64,000 bases of DNA, from positions 124,001-188,000 of the forward strand of contig NZ_JACAOR010000019.1 of the NCBI RefSeq assembly GCF_013386115.1. The letters are read 5' to 3'. This document shows, piece by piece, positions 24,903 to 33,331 of this stretch (position 1 is its first letter; each line of letters starts with the position of its first letter). The DNA is from Pseudomonas gingeri. Its GTDB lineage: Bacteria > Pseudomonadota > Gammaproteobacteria > Pseudomonadales > Pseudomonadaceae. Position numbers and translations under genes: made by a program. The notes beneath the pieces are model-generated. The model was not told the DNA's origin, did no database searches, and saw only the letters and a list, made by a program, of their open reading frames with translations.

Positions 24903-24933
24903 GATCGCTCCCACGCGCCGCGCGGGAGCGATC
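24903..24933. repeat. REP-type palindrome between convergent genes
   Basis: GATCGCTCCC (24903-24912) and its exact complement (24924-24933) surround an 11-base GC-rich centre. It sits between the convergent lipoprotein and DUF2513-like genes and could also serve as a bidirectional terminator. Confidence 0.7.
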
Positions 24934-24942
24934 AAAGTGCGA

Positions 24943-25335
24943 TCAGGCAATCTGCGCCCTGGACGCCACTTCGTCGAACACCAGCGGGTCCAGTGCATCG
25001 GGCTGTTCATCCAGCACCTGGCGCGGATGGTCATTGCCGGGGATGCTGCTGTCGATCAGGCTCAGCAGGCTGGAACCACGGGGCGTCAGGACAAAGTTCT
25101 CGCCATTGCCACCCTCTTCTTCCGGTCGCGACTCGATAAAGCCGTTCTTCAGCAACAGCCGCTCATAGTCCGCCGCCAGGGCTTTCAGGGTATCCAGGTT
25201 ACCCGGATGCTCGCCTTCGGCGGCCTGGCTGGCGGCAAGCTCCTCGGCATAGGCCCGTGGCGCGAAGCTGTGGCCCGCACCGTTTTGCACTTCGTGGAGC
25301 AGACGCTCGATCAGCTCCCAGTTATAAGTCGTCAT
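24943..25335 (-). CDS. DUF2513-like winged-helix protein
   Basis: A 130-residue protein starting TTYNWELIERLLHEVQN, close to the DWDLIRxIL opening of DUF2513 proteins, which are predicted winged-helix factors often found on phages and islands. The middle (ALAADYERLLLKNGFIESRP) and VLTPRGSSLLSLIDS resemble the recognition helix and wing of such proteins. It lies 178 bp downstream of the three-gene TelA-like operon on the same strand but beyond a hairpin, so it is likely a separate unit. DNA binding is inferred. Confidence 0.65.
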   Translation of the reverse strand: MTTYNWELIERLLHEVQNGAGHSFAPRAYAEELAASQAAEGEHPGNLDTLKALAADYERLLLKNGFIESRPEEEGGNGENFVLTPRGSSLLSLIDSSIPGNDHPRQVLDEQPDALDPLVFDEVASRAQIA

Positions 25336-25468
25336 CCTGATGCAACCTCCAACCGTTGAAAGGAAAAATCTCCCTTATCAGTAGTGACCGGCCGCAGCGG
25401 CCGCCGTTCAGCCCGATTGCACACCGACACCGACCGTTGGGCGGAACAACACCGATTGCCGCAAACGA

Positions 25469-25494
25469 CACGGGGCAGCCTGCGCTGCCCCGTG
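25469..25494 (-). terminator. Hairpin after the TelA-like operon
   Basis: An 11-bp perfect stem (CACGGGGCAGC / GCTGCCCCGTG) with a four-base loop lies 20 bases downstream of the last gene of the minus-strand operon. The following sequence has only a short TCGTTT, so the termination strength is uncertain. Confidence 0.6.
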
Positions 25495-25513
25495 ATTCGT
25501 CGTCCTGGCCCCG

Positions 25514-26869
25514 CTAGAGGCTGTCGCTGGTGGAGAAACCACTTCCGGTGGACCGGGAGGAACTGAACGAGATGCTGGAACTGGATTTGCTCGACGAGCC
25601 CTCCGAACTGCTGCTCCAACTGAAACTCGCATGGGTACTGCTCGATGAACTGGAGACCACCTTGGCCGCCTTGCGCAAGCTGTCCACCTGATCCGCCACC
25701 TGCCCCATGGACAAGCCACCGCCCATGAAACCGACCATCAACGCTTGCAGATCGATCTTGTCGGAATACTCGTAGCGGGCACTGATATGTTCGCCCGACT
25801 GCAACTCGCGCTCCAGTTGCTTGGCGCGCTCATAGTCGCTGGTGGCGTCGCGGCACTTCATCTCCAGCAACGGTACGCGCAGTCGCAGCTCATCCAGCTC
25901 GGTGCGCAGATCGCGTATCCGCAGCACCAGCTCGTCATCTTCCAGGCCGGTGGTCTGCCCGGCCAGGCGCTCCAGGGTCACGTGGCTCATATCGGCCAGT
26001 TGCTGCGCCAGCAACTCGGAGGCCTTGACGAAATAGCTGTCCTGGCGAGTGACAAAGGGTTGCAGGCGCTCATGAATCGCGTTGGCCTGCGCCTTGCCCG
26101 CGTCCACGGCCTGTTGCGCCTGCTGCCGCCGTACCTGCATCGCCGACATATCGCTGCCGGAGACAACCGCATGACGCAGCCGCTCGACCTCGGCTTCATG
26201 GATGCCGCGATTGGCGTCACGCTGCCATCTGGCCGCTTCATTGGCCTCCTGCATGGCCAGCAGCGTCCGCTCGGACGCCTGGTTCTCGGTGAAATTGCAC
26301 AGGCGCGCCAGCCAGCGGTCCAGGCTACGCCAGGGCGCCCGGCCAGAATAATGATCGGTGCCGAAGCCGCGGCCCTTGAGATAGAGGTAAAACGGATCGA
26401 CCTGGAAGGCAGGCAGCTTGGCCCGGCATTCGGCCCGCAGTTCCTTGTAGGACTTGTCCGCCTCGGCACAGCGGGCGAGGGACTCATTCAGCAGGGCAGC
26501 CTGCTGCCGGTACAGCGGATCCTGCTCAAGCTGTTGTTCGAGACCTGCGGCCAGGCCTTCGAGCTCATCGACAACACCTGCCACCGCCTGCACTTGCAGG
26601 GCAATCGCCGCTTCCGTCCGGGCCAGGCTCTGGCGCAACTCGGCCTCGGCCTGGGTGCGCTGCTCCAGCAGGCGCTGGACCTCGACGGACAAGGTGGCAC
26701 CACCACTCAACTGATGACTGGCCAACTGCGGAAAGACGGTGCTCATCGTCTGTTGCAGCCGCAGCTCCTGCTCGTGGGCATTGGACAGTTCCAGCTGGAG
26801 CTTGCGCAGTTCGTATTCGTATCGCCGGGAGTTCTCACTCAGCGATGCCATCATGCTGCTCGCGTTCAT
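25514..26869 (-). CDS. Coiled-coil protein with serine-rich tail, third gene of TelA-like operon
   Basis: A 451-residue protein I cannot place in a named family. Residues 1-150 and 200-370 are long helical, Gln/Glu/Arg/Leu-rich segments that read as coiled coils. A central more globular block (FQVDPFYLYLKGRGFGTDHY, WRSLDRWLARLCNFTEN) interrupts them. A short Gly/Met segment (MVGFMGGGLSMGQVADQVDSL) precedes a tail of about 45 residues that is more than half serine, with SWSSSSEGSSSKSSSS. No signal peptide or membrane helix is seen. Its ATG overlaps the stop of the DUF6384-like gene (ATGA), with GGAG upstream, which indicates translational coupling. GTG 26875 is an in-frame alternative start. 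Confidence 0.85.
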   Translation of the reverse strand: MNASSMMASLSENSRRYEYELRKLQLELSNAHEQELRLQQTMSTVFPQLASHQLSGGATLSVEVQRLLEQRTQAEAELRQSLARTEAAIALQVQAVAGVVDELEGLAAGLEQQLEQDPLYRQQAALLNESLARCAEADKSYKELRAECRAKLPAFQVDPFYLYLKGRGFGTDHYSGRAPWRSLDRWLARLCNFTENQASERTLLAMQEANEAARWQRDANRGIHEAEVERLRHAVVSGSDMSAMQVRRQQAQQAVDAGKAQANAIHERLQPFVTRQDSYFVKASELLAQQLADMSHVTLERLAGQTTGLEDDELVLRIRDLRTELDELRLRVPLLEMKCRDATSDYERAKQLERELQSGEHISARYEYSDKIDLQALMVGFMGGGLSMGQVADQVDSLRKAAKVVSSSSSSTHASFSWSSSSEGSSSKSSSSISFSSSRSTGSGFSTSDSL

Positions 26870-28110
26870 TGCCACTCCAGGATGTAGTCAGCCTTGCCCT
26901 TGACGGGTCCCTTGAGGAACTTGAAGGACAGCGAGTTGGCCGCCTTCCTGCCCACCAGTCGATCATCGACATGACCGTCCTGTTCCTTGTCTCTGCGGAC
27001 CGACTGGTAGGTGGCCTGATTGACCCGCACGCCAAAAACCGCCGCATAACGCCGTTCGCCGCTCTCGACACTGGTGATCGGCACCGCAACCACGTTGCCG
27101 GCCGCATCCGTCGCCTCGGTCAGCAAGTACCAGGTCTTGCTGCCGTTGGGATCATAGTTGCGTTCGACCAGCGATTTTTCACCGGCCCGGCTCACCACCT
27201 CCAGGGTCAATGGCGTCGCCGCCACGTCCCGCAGTTGCCCGGCGTCCGCCAACGCCTGCTCGGCGGCTGGCGCGTCCAGCACCCTGATGGCCTGCTCGGC
27301 CCTGGCGAACAACGGCTGGAACTGCTCGCTGTCCGCGCTGTTCAGGCCCATCCCGCGCACGCTGTCGCGGGCATCCTGCAGTTGCTTGAGCAACGGCCGG
27401 GTGGCGATCGCCTGGGCGGTCAGTGTATCCAGCTTCCCCGTCAGCGCCTGCAGGTCGGCGTTATCCTTGTCGAGAAGCTCGGTCACCGTGTTCTTGAGCT
27501 TGTATTCGGCATCGCGGGTCTCGTTGCTGAAATGCTCGGGTAACGCGGGCAGCTTCAGTGAACGGGACTTGTCCAGTGCCAACCGGGCCTGCTCAAGCAG
27601 CCGCTGCGCAGCCGGAGCGTTGGCCAGCAACGGGTCGGCTTTCAGCGTGGCGACACGTTTATCCAGTTGCTCAACCTGGCCGGCATGGCTCACGACCTGC
27701 TCGCGAGCCTTGTCCAGGCCCATCTGAGAGCCCTCGCGTGAGATCCTGCCGAAGAAATTCGAAACCGGATTGCCAATGACCAGCACGACCATGAACGCCG
27801 CCAGGACAAAAATCGTCGGGCGCAGCCAGCGATCACGGCCGATATAGGCCCGCGCCAGCCGCCGGCTTACCGGACCGATCGTCGGCGCCTGATAGATCAG
27901 GCGACTGGCGAAAAAGTTGCGGACACCTTCCTCGACCAGGGCATCGTCGACCTCCACTCCTTTCGAGCGGTAGAACTCACGGATACGCTCGGCCACCTGC
28001 CGGCGATGGCCGGGAAGATCCAGGTGCTTCTGGATCTCGGCCTGGCTGTAGCGCAACTCGTCGACCAGGGCCATGGCCCCCATCTGGTCGGTGAGAGAGA
28101 CGTTGCTCAC
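26866..28110 (-). CDS. DUF6384-like single-span membrane protein, second gene of TelA-like operon
   Basis: A 414-residue protein. A cytoplasmic N-terminal block (about 1-95) contains HRRQVAERIREFYRSKGVEV and ALVEEGVRNFFASRLIY. One membrane helix follows (about 98-115, PTIFVLAAFMVVLVIGNP). Then come a long helical region (about 125-290) and a C-terminal beta-rich block (about 295-414, NGSKTWYLLTEATDAAGN, SFKFLKGPVKGKADYILEW). I associate the N-terminal pattern with DUF6384; function unknown. The start is a GTG one base after the stop of the TelA-like gene, with GGAG six bases upstream. It overlaps the next gene by four bases. Confidence 0.85.
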   Translation of the reverse strand: MSNVSLTDQMGAMALVDELRYSQAEIQKHLDLPGHRRQVAERIREFYRSKGVEVDDALVEEGVRNFFASRLIYQAPTIGPVSRRLARAYIGRDRWLRPTIFVLAAFMVVLVIGNPVSNFFGRISREGSQMGLDKAREQVVSHAGQVEQLDKRVATLKADPLLANAPAAQRLLEQARLALDKSRSLKLPALPEHFSNETRDAEYKLKNTVTELLDKDNADLQALTGKLDTLTAQAIATRPLLKQLQDARDSVRGMGLNSADSEQFQPLFARAEQAIRVLDAPAAEQALADAGQLRDVAATPLTLEVVSRAGEKSLVERNYDPNGSKTWYLLTEATDAAGNVVAVPITSVESGERRYAAVFGVRVNQATYQSVRRDKEQDGHVDDRLVGRKAANSLSFKFLKGPVKGKADYILEWQ

Positions 28111-28111
28111 C

Positions 28112-29239
28112 TCAGACTCCTTTTTGCAGGAGTGCGGTGAAGCGACGCTTGCTGTCCTCGGTGATCGACTCGATCTCGGCCGCCGCCGCTGAGGACTCCT
28201 TGCGCAGTTCCTGGATCAGGTTCAGGCTGCTGGCCTGGAACTCCACCACGGCATCGGCCAGGGCCTTGACCGAACTGGCTTTCAAGGTCCCGCCGTAACC
28301 GGCCTTGAGTGCCGCGTTCAACTGGTCGCCACCGACCCTGGCCTGGATTTCGAGGCTGGAGTTGATGCCGTCGTTCATCGCATTCAGGGTGCTGGTGACT
28401 TCCGCCAGCCCACCGGACGAGGTAAAGCCCGCCGCCAGGCCGGTCAGCACGATCTCGTTGGTGGCGAAGAAACTGACGGCACGCTGGTACAGCCGTTCCT
28501 TCACCGAGTGGTACTGGCTCAGGCGCGCGAACACCAGTTCCGCCGCGTTGTAGGCAGTCTTGAGCTGCTCGGCGATGTCGGTGATGATCTGAAAGCGCTT
28601 GTCCTCGTCCTGCAGGTCACGCAGGGCGACATCCCGGGCCAGCTCCAGCTTGACCCGCTCCGACGCCTCAATCTCGGCGGGCTCCAGGGCCGCACCGGCA
28701 TCGGCGAGGGCCTTGCGCCCGGCGTCCATCTTCGCCTGGGCGATCTTCTGCACCTCGCTGGCGTCGACCTCGGCAGTCTTCATGGCCAGGCGATAATCCT
28801 GATAGGCCTCCAGGATCAGGGTTTCCAGGCGGATCTGCTCGTTCGCCGACTTGGCGACGTCCAGGTAGTTCTTGCGGATATCCTCGAACCGGTCCGGGAT
28901 CGACCCCCGGCGCATGTTCATCCAGCCCAGGCGGATGCGCTCGGAAAATTGCAGCTTGCCATCGGCCATCCACTCCATCATCTGCTTGGCATCGGACTGG
29001 ATCGAATCGAAGCTGGTGGCGATATCGGCGTAACGGGTACTGATGTCCATGCCCTGCAGCTTGTCGCGGACCGCGGCGTTGAACACCGTGGATTGTTGCA
29101 GGGTGGCGGCGATATTGGTGACACGGTTGGCGTCATACACCGACACCTTGTCCAGCAGCGCCAGCACCGGAGCGTTCTGGTCAGGGAAAGTGATGCCGAT
29201 GGAGCGCAGCGCGGACATGGAGCGTTCGAGGTAGTTCAT
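28112..29239 (-). CDS. TelA-like (toxic anion resistance type) protein, first gene of three-gene operon
   Basis: A 375-residue, nearly all-helical cytoplasmic protein. The order of segments resembles TelA/KlaA proteins: an N-terminal region with VYDANRVTNIAATLQQSTVF, a middle coiled coil (ANEQIRLETLILEAYQDYRLAMKTAEV), and a C-terminal part (IVLTGLAAGFTSSGGLAEVTSTLN, then LADAVVEFQASSLNLIQELRKES) close to the TelA motif of repeated hydrophobic turns before a final long helix. The relation is distant and read by eye. TelA proteins are tied to tellurite and membrane stress. It leads an operon with one-base and four-base junctions. Confidence 0.7.
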   Translation of the reverse strand: MNYLERSMSALRSIGITFPDQNAPVLALLDKVSVYDANRVTNIAATLQQSTVFNAAVRDKLQGMDISTRYADIATSFDSIQSDAKQMMEWMADGKLQFSERIRLGWMNMRRGSIPDRFEDIRKNYLDVAKSANEQIRLETLILEAYQDYRLAMKTAEVDASEVQKIAQAKMDAGRKALADAGAALEPAEIEASERVKLELARDVALRDLQDEDKRFQIITDIAEQLKTAYNAAELVFARLSQYHSVKERLYQRAVSFFATNEIVLTGLAAGFTSSGGLAEVTSTLNAMNDGINSSLEIQARVGGDQLNAALKAGYGGTLKASSVKALADAVVEFQASSLNLIQELRKESSAAAAEIESITEDSKRRFTALLQKGV

Positions 29240-29410
29240 GAGCCTGTTCCCTATGCGGCGCCCTGAGGCAAGACGCCTTTATCCCTAGCCCTGACGAGCT
29301 GACGTGAGCGCGAAATGGTAACAGAGCACTGTAGGAAAAGTGCCTACCGAGCCAGTGGATTTTTATCAGAATGCCAGCACTGAAATCGCCACGCGGGCAA
29401 CAGGCGGCAA

Positions 29411-29436
29411 TAAAAAACCCGGACAGGGTCCGGGTT
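29411..29436 (-). terminator. Rho-independent terminator after the DEAD-box helicase gene
   Basis: On the minus strand AACCCGGAC and GTCCGGGTT form a nine-pair stem around a short loop and run into TTTTTTA, 22 bases after the helicase stop. Strong intrinsic terminator. Confidence 0.88.
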
Positions 29437-29458
29437 CTGCTGACAACGCGACGGCGGG

Positions 29459-30805
29459 TTATTCCGCGTCGGGAGCGGCCGGCTTGCGGCGCTTGAGCGG
29501 TGCCATGCCGTCCTTGCTGACCAGCGACAGGGCGTCGGTCTTCGGCCGGTTGGCGATCTTGCGCTTGGTCGGTGCCTTGGCCGACGACTTCTTCTTGTCG
29601 CCCTTGGCGTCGGTCTTTTTCTTCTTCACGCCCACGGCCTTGCCCGAAGCCTTGACCTTCTTCGGCCCGCTGTAGGTGCCTTTGACTTCCTTGATGGTGC
29701 GGCGCTCGAAGCTCTGCTTGAGGTAGCGCTCGATGCTCGACATCAGGTTCCAGTCACCGTGGCAGATCAGCGAGATCGCCAGGCCGTCGTTACCGGCACG
29801 CCCGGTGCGGCCGATGCGGTGGACATATTCGTCGCCGCTGCGCGGCATATCGAAGTTGATCACCAGGTCCAGGCCTTCCACATCCAGGCCACGGGCGGCG
29901 ACGTCGGTGGCCACGAGGATCTTCACCCCGCCCTGCTTCAGGCGGTCGATGGCCAGCTTGCGGTCCTTCTGGTCCTTCTCGCCGTGCAGGACGAACGCCT
30001 TGTATTCCTGGGCGACCAGGCGACCGTAGATACGGTCGGCCATGGCCCGGGTGTTGGTGAAGACAATGGCCTTCTGGTAGGTCTCGTTGGCCAGCAACCA
30101 GTTGACGATCTGTTCTTTGTGCTGGTTGTGGTCGGCGGTGATGATCTGCTGGCGAGTGGTGTCGTTCAGCTGGCTGACCGCGTTGAGCTGCAGGTGCTCG
30201 GGGTTGTTCAGGACCTTGGCGATCATCTCGCGCAGGCCGGAACCGCCGGTGGTCGCGGAGAACAGCATGGTCTGCTGGCGGTTCGGGCATTCGTCCACCA
30301 GGCGCTGCACATCTTCGGCAAAGCCCATGTCGAGCATGCGGTCGGCTTCGTCGAGCACCAGCACTTCGACTTCCTTGAGGTCGAGGTTGCCGGCGTTCAG
30401 TTGCTCGATCATCCGCCCCGGGGTACCGATCAGGATATCCGGGACCTTGCGCAGCATGGCGGCCTGGACCTTGAAATCCTCGCCGCCGGTGATCAGGCCG
30501 GACTTGATGAAGGTGAACTGGGAGAAGCGCTCGACTTCCTTGAGGGTCTGCTGGGCCAGCTCGCGGGTCGGCAGCAGGATCAGGGTCTTGATGCTGACAC
30601 GCACCTTGGCCGGGCCGATCAGGCGGTTGAGGATCGGCAGGACGAAGGCGGCGGTCTTGCCGCTGCCGGTTTGCGCCGTCACCCGCAGGTCACGCCCTTC
30701 GAGCGCGAGCGGAATGGCCGCTGCCTGCACGGGCGTTGGCTCGACAAATTTAAGCTCGGCCACGGCTTTGAGCAGGCGTTCGTGCAGGGCGAATTGGGAA
30801 AACAC
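29459..30805 (-). CDS. DEAD-box ATP-dependent RNA helicase
   Basis: A 448-residue DEAD-box helicase. Motifs in order: Q motif (FVEPTPVQAAAIP), Walker A AQTGSGKT, PTRELAQQ, TPGRM, VLDEADRMLDMGF, SAT, and HRIGRTGRAG. A Lys-rich basic tail of about 75 residues (VKKKKTDAKGDKKKSS) should add RNA binding, as in SrmB/RhlE-like helicases that act in ribosome assembly or mRNA decay. The frame is open from 30931, but GTG 30805 has GAGG eight bases upstream and starts at the standard FSQFALHERLLKAV sequence. It is divergent from the mechanosensitive channel gene. Confidence 0.93.
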   Translation of the reverse strand: MFSQFALHERLLKAVAELKFVEPTPVQAAAIPLALEGRDLRVTAQTGSGKTAAFVLPILNRLIGPAKVRVSIKTLILLPTRELAQQTLKEVERFSQFTFIKSGLITGGEDFKVQAAMLRKVPDILIGTPGRMIEQLNAGNLDLKEVEVLVLDEADRMLDMGFAEDVQRLVDECPNRQQTMLFSATTGGSGLREMIAKVLNNPEHLQLNAVSQLNDTTRQQIITADHNQHKEQIVNWLLANETYQKAIVFTNTRAMADRIYGRLVAQEYKAFVLHGEKDQKDRKLAIDRLKQGGVKILVATDVAARGLDVEGLDLVINFDMPRSGDEYVHRIGRTGRAGNDGLAISLICHGDWNLMSSIERYLKQSFERRTIKEVKGTYSGPKKVKASGKAVGVKKKKTDAKGDKKKSSAKAPTKRKIANRPKTDALSLVSKDGMAPLKRRKPAAPDAE

Positions 30806-30999
30806 GGGTGCTACCTCGAAGAAATGCAAAATATTCAGCTGCATAGGGTAACGGTTTCGAGCGCCGAGGCCGAGTTTCTTTGCACTTTGAGCCACAAACA
30901 GTGACGTTTTTGTGAGCAGGTTTGTCTTCAACCGTCACATCCGCAGGCTTAAATGCTCTAATCGATTCGTTATTTCCTTCAGAAGATTCCTCTTTTCCC

Positions 31000-32298
31000 A
31001 TGGATATGAAACAGCTCTGGCTCAATGCCCAGGACCTCTGGGGCGCCCTCGACCGACATCCCCTGCTGCACACCGGCCTGGGCCTGGTGTTCCTGCTGGT
31101 GGTGGCGCTGCTGCTCGGACGAGTGGCACGCTACCTGATCCTGCACGCGACCAAACTGCTCGGGCGCCAGCCGGCGATGCACTGGCTCAATGACCTGCAC
31201 CAGAACAAGGTGTTCCACCGCCTGGCCCAGATGACGCCGTCGCTGGTGATCCAGTTCGGCCTGTACCTGGTGCCGGAACTGAGCAAGACCGCCCTGCTGT
31301 TCCTCGGCAACGCGGCGCTGGCCGTCACCCTGCTGTTCCTGGTCCTGGCCCTGAGCGCCCTGCTCAACGCCCTGCTGGATATCTATGCACGGACCGAACA
31401 CGCGCGGACCCGCTCGATCAAGGGCTACGTGCAACTGGCGAAAATGGGGCTCTTCGTGCTCGGCGCCATCGTCATCGTCGCCACTCTGATCGACCGCTCG
31501 CCGCTGTTGCTGCTGTCGGGTCTTGGCGCCATGTCGGCGGTGATCCTGTTGGTCTACAAGGACACCCTGCTGTCGTTCGTCGCCAGCGTGCAACTGACCA
31601 GCAACGACATGCTGCGGGTCGGCGACTGGATCGAGATGCCTCAGGTCGGCGCCGACGGCGATGTGGTGGACATCACCCTGCACACGGTCAAGGTGCAGAA
31701 CTTCGACAAGACCATCGTCTCGATCCCGACCTGGCGCTTGATGTCCGAATCCTTCCGCAACTGGCGCGGCATGCAGCAGTCCGGCGGACGGCGGATCAAG
31801 CGCAGCCTGTTCATCGATGCCAGCGGCGTGCGCTTCCTGCATGACGAGGAAGAACAGCGTCTGAGCCAGGTCCGTCTGCTGACCGACTACATCGGCCGCA
31901 AGCAGGCCGAGCTGAAAAGCTGGAACGAGGCCCAGGGCAATGTCGCGGCGATGTCGGCCAACCGCCGGCGCATGACCAACCTCGGCACCTTCCGCGCCTA
32001 TGCCCTGGCCTACCTGAAAAGCCATCCGGAGATCCAGGCCAACATGACCTGCATGGTCCGCCAGATGCAGACCACGGCCCAGGGCGTGCCCCTGGAAATC
32101 TACTGCTTCACCCGCACCACCGCCTGGGCCGACTACGAACGGATCCAGGGCGATATCTTCGATTATCTGCTGGCGGTGCTGCCGGAGTTTGGCTTGAGCC
32201 TGTACCAGCAGCCTAGTGGCGGCGACTTGCGCTCAGGGATGTTGCCGGCCTTGCTGGGCGCCAGCCATATTCCAGGCCCGGAACAGCGTGCCCTGTAG
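31000..32298 (+). CDS. YbdG-type mechanosensitive ion channel (MscS family)
   Basis: A 432-residue inner-membrane protein. About five membrane helices occupy residues 20-190. The pore-lining helix region is LLLLSGLGAMSAVILLVYKDTLLSFVAS, quoted here only for position (about 166-193), and is followed by the beta domain (VGDWIEMPQVGADGDVVDI, VSIPTWRLMSESFRNWRGM). The SFRNWRGM ending and the long C-terminal domain are typical of E. coli YbdG. Such channels release solutes on osmotic downshock. The start used is ATG 31000; ATG 31006 is close and neither has a strong ribosome site. The frame is open from 30922 in the AT-rich divergent promoter region. Confidence 0.88.
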   Translation: MDMKQLWLNAQDLWGALDRHPLLHTGLGLVFLLVVALLLGRVARYLILHATKLLGRQPAMHWLNDLHQNKVFHRLAQMTPSLVIQFGLYLVPELSKTALLFLGNAALAVTLLFLVLALSALLNALLDIYARTEHARTRSIKGYVQLAKMGLFVLGAIVIVATLIDRSPLLLLSGLGAMSAVILLVYKDTLLSFVASVQLTSNDMLRVGDWIEMPQVGADGDVVDITLHTVKVQNFDKTIVSIPTWRLMSESFRNWRGMQQSGGRRIKRSLFIDASGVRFLHDEEEQRLSQVRLLTDYIGRKQAELKSWNEAQGNVAAMSANRRRMTNLGTFRAYALAYLKSHPEIQANMTCMVRQMQTTAQGVPLEIYCFTRTTAWADYERIQGDIFDYLLAVLPEFGLSLYQQPSGGDLRSGMLPALLGASHIPGPEQRAL

Positions 32299-32547
32299 GA
32301 GGCGGCTCGCTGGCGATAACGTCCCTTGCGCCGGCATCGCGGCACTTATGGATGAGGGCTGACCGCTGATATGAGTGGGGATTGGAACAACTTACATATC
32401 CAGGACTAGCGACAGCCTGGACACGATAGTGCGCGTAGCCTTTGGCCTTCATTGACTTCAAAGGCGACTTGTCAAAGGATCACGGATGGAGACTCTCGTC
32501 ATGGCTATCGGGTAGCCCGAGGGGTCATCGTTGAACTGGAGGTTATG

Positions 32548-32697
32548 ATGCCCAACGTATCGATTGCACTCGTCAAGGAAATCAACAAGAGGCTCGCTTC
32601 GCCGGCCAGCAGGAATGTTGCCGCACGCTCCTCCAGGCTTTCTCAGCAAGCCATCAACGCCATGCTGAAGAAAGCCTATGACCGCCTGAATCGCTGA
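32548..32697 (+). CDS. Small basic protein, first gene of unknown bicistron
   Basis: A 49-residue protein (pI clearly basic, many Arg/Lys) with two predicted helices: VSIALVKEINKRLASP and LSQQAINAMLKKAYDRLNR. CTGGAGG lies five bases before ATG 32548 (a second ATG at 32545 is too close). No family recognised. The next gene begins 19 bases after its stop with its own TGGAGG, so the two are one transcript. The size and pairing recall antitoxin/toxin or leader/effector pairs, but no known fold is visible. The surrounding bases are less GC-rich than the flanking core genes. Confidence 0.65.
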   Translation: MPNVSIALVKEINKRLASPASRNVAARSSRLSQQAINAMLKKAYDRLNR

Positions 32698-32716
32698 TCT
32701 CACTGGAGGTCTCCTT

Positions 32717-33220
32717 TTGCCTGCCCCTGCAACCGGTGTCCAGTTCGATGTCTTCAACAGTCTCGTCGAGTCAGATGAGGACTTCCTCGGATTGCTCGCT
32801 TACTCGCTGTACAAGCGTCACAAGATTGAATGGATTCGCAGCCACGCCAGCGATAATCATGATGCGTTCAAGCAAGTAGCCTGTACGCCCCAGCAGGTCA
32901 GCATGTGTCGCGAGCATGCGGAACAACTGGCAAAAAGCTTTATCGATGTCTCGCTCGAAGAGCTGGGTCAGGAAATGAAAGACGCCATGACAAAAAGCGT
33001 GATTATAGAAAAAATCGAAAGTTTGAAACCCGGTTTCTGGCGCGCATTGGGAAACCACACTCTCAGCGGCTTCGCATCTGTGGCCGTGGCACTGGCCTTG
33101 TTCGGACTATTCACGCTTTATTCAAACTACCAGGAAAATGGCGGTCTTGAAGGGCGGATCAGGCAAATGACCGACCAGCCTCCCCTCAACCTGCAGCCGT
33201 CGGCTGACCCTCAACGGTGA
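32717..33220 (+). CDS. C-terminal membrane-anchored protein of unknown function
   Basis: A 167-residue protein starting at a TTG with TGGAGG seven bases upstream. Residues 10-45 contain FDVFNSLVESDEDFLGLLAY and SLYKRHKIEWI, a compact motif I do not know by name. A helical region follows to about 110. One membrane helix (about 115-136, SGFASVAVALALFGLFTLYS) comes before a short Pro-rich tail. The layout is cytoplasmic domain, then membrane anchor near the C-terminus. The use of AAA, GAA and ATT codons is higher than in neighbours, suggesting acquisition. Function unknown; paired with the 49-residue gene. Confidence 0.75.
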   Translation: MPAPATGVQFDVFNSLVESDEDFLGLLAYSLYKRHKIEWIRSHASDNHDAFKQVACTPQQVSMCREHAEQLAKSFIDVSLEELGQEMKDAMTKSVIIEKIESLKPGFWRALGNHTLSGFASVAVALALFGLFTLYSNYQENGGLEGRIRQMTDQPPLNLQPSADPQR

Positions 33221-33331
33221 ACACTGACCGGTTCAACCCTCTCAAGCAACCCGGCTCCCAGAGGAATGCGGTCGGGCACATGCCTTGTGTGCATCGGAAA
33301 ACTCGTGGCTTCCGACAATCCGGCGCCACGG

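Noticed and set aside
25336..29458. Prophage or integrative element around the TelA-like operon
   Set aside because: No integrase, attachment repeats or tRNA target is visible, and the GC content stays close to the core level.
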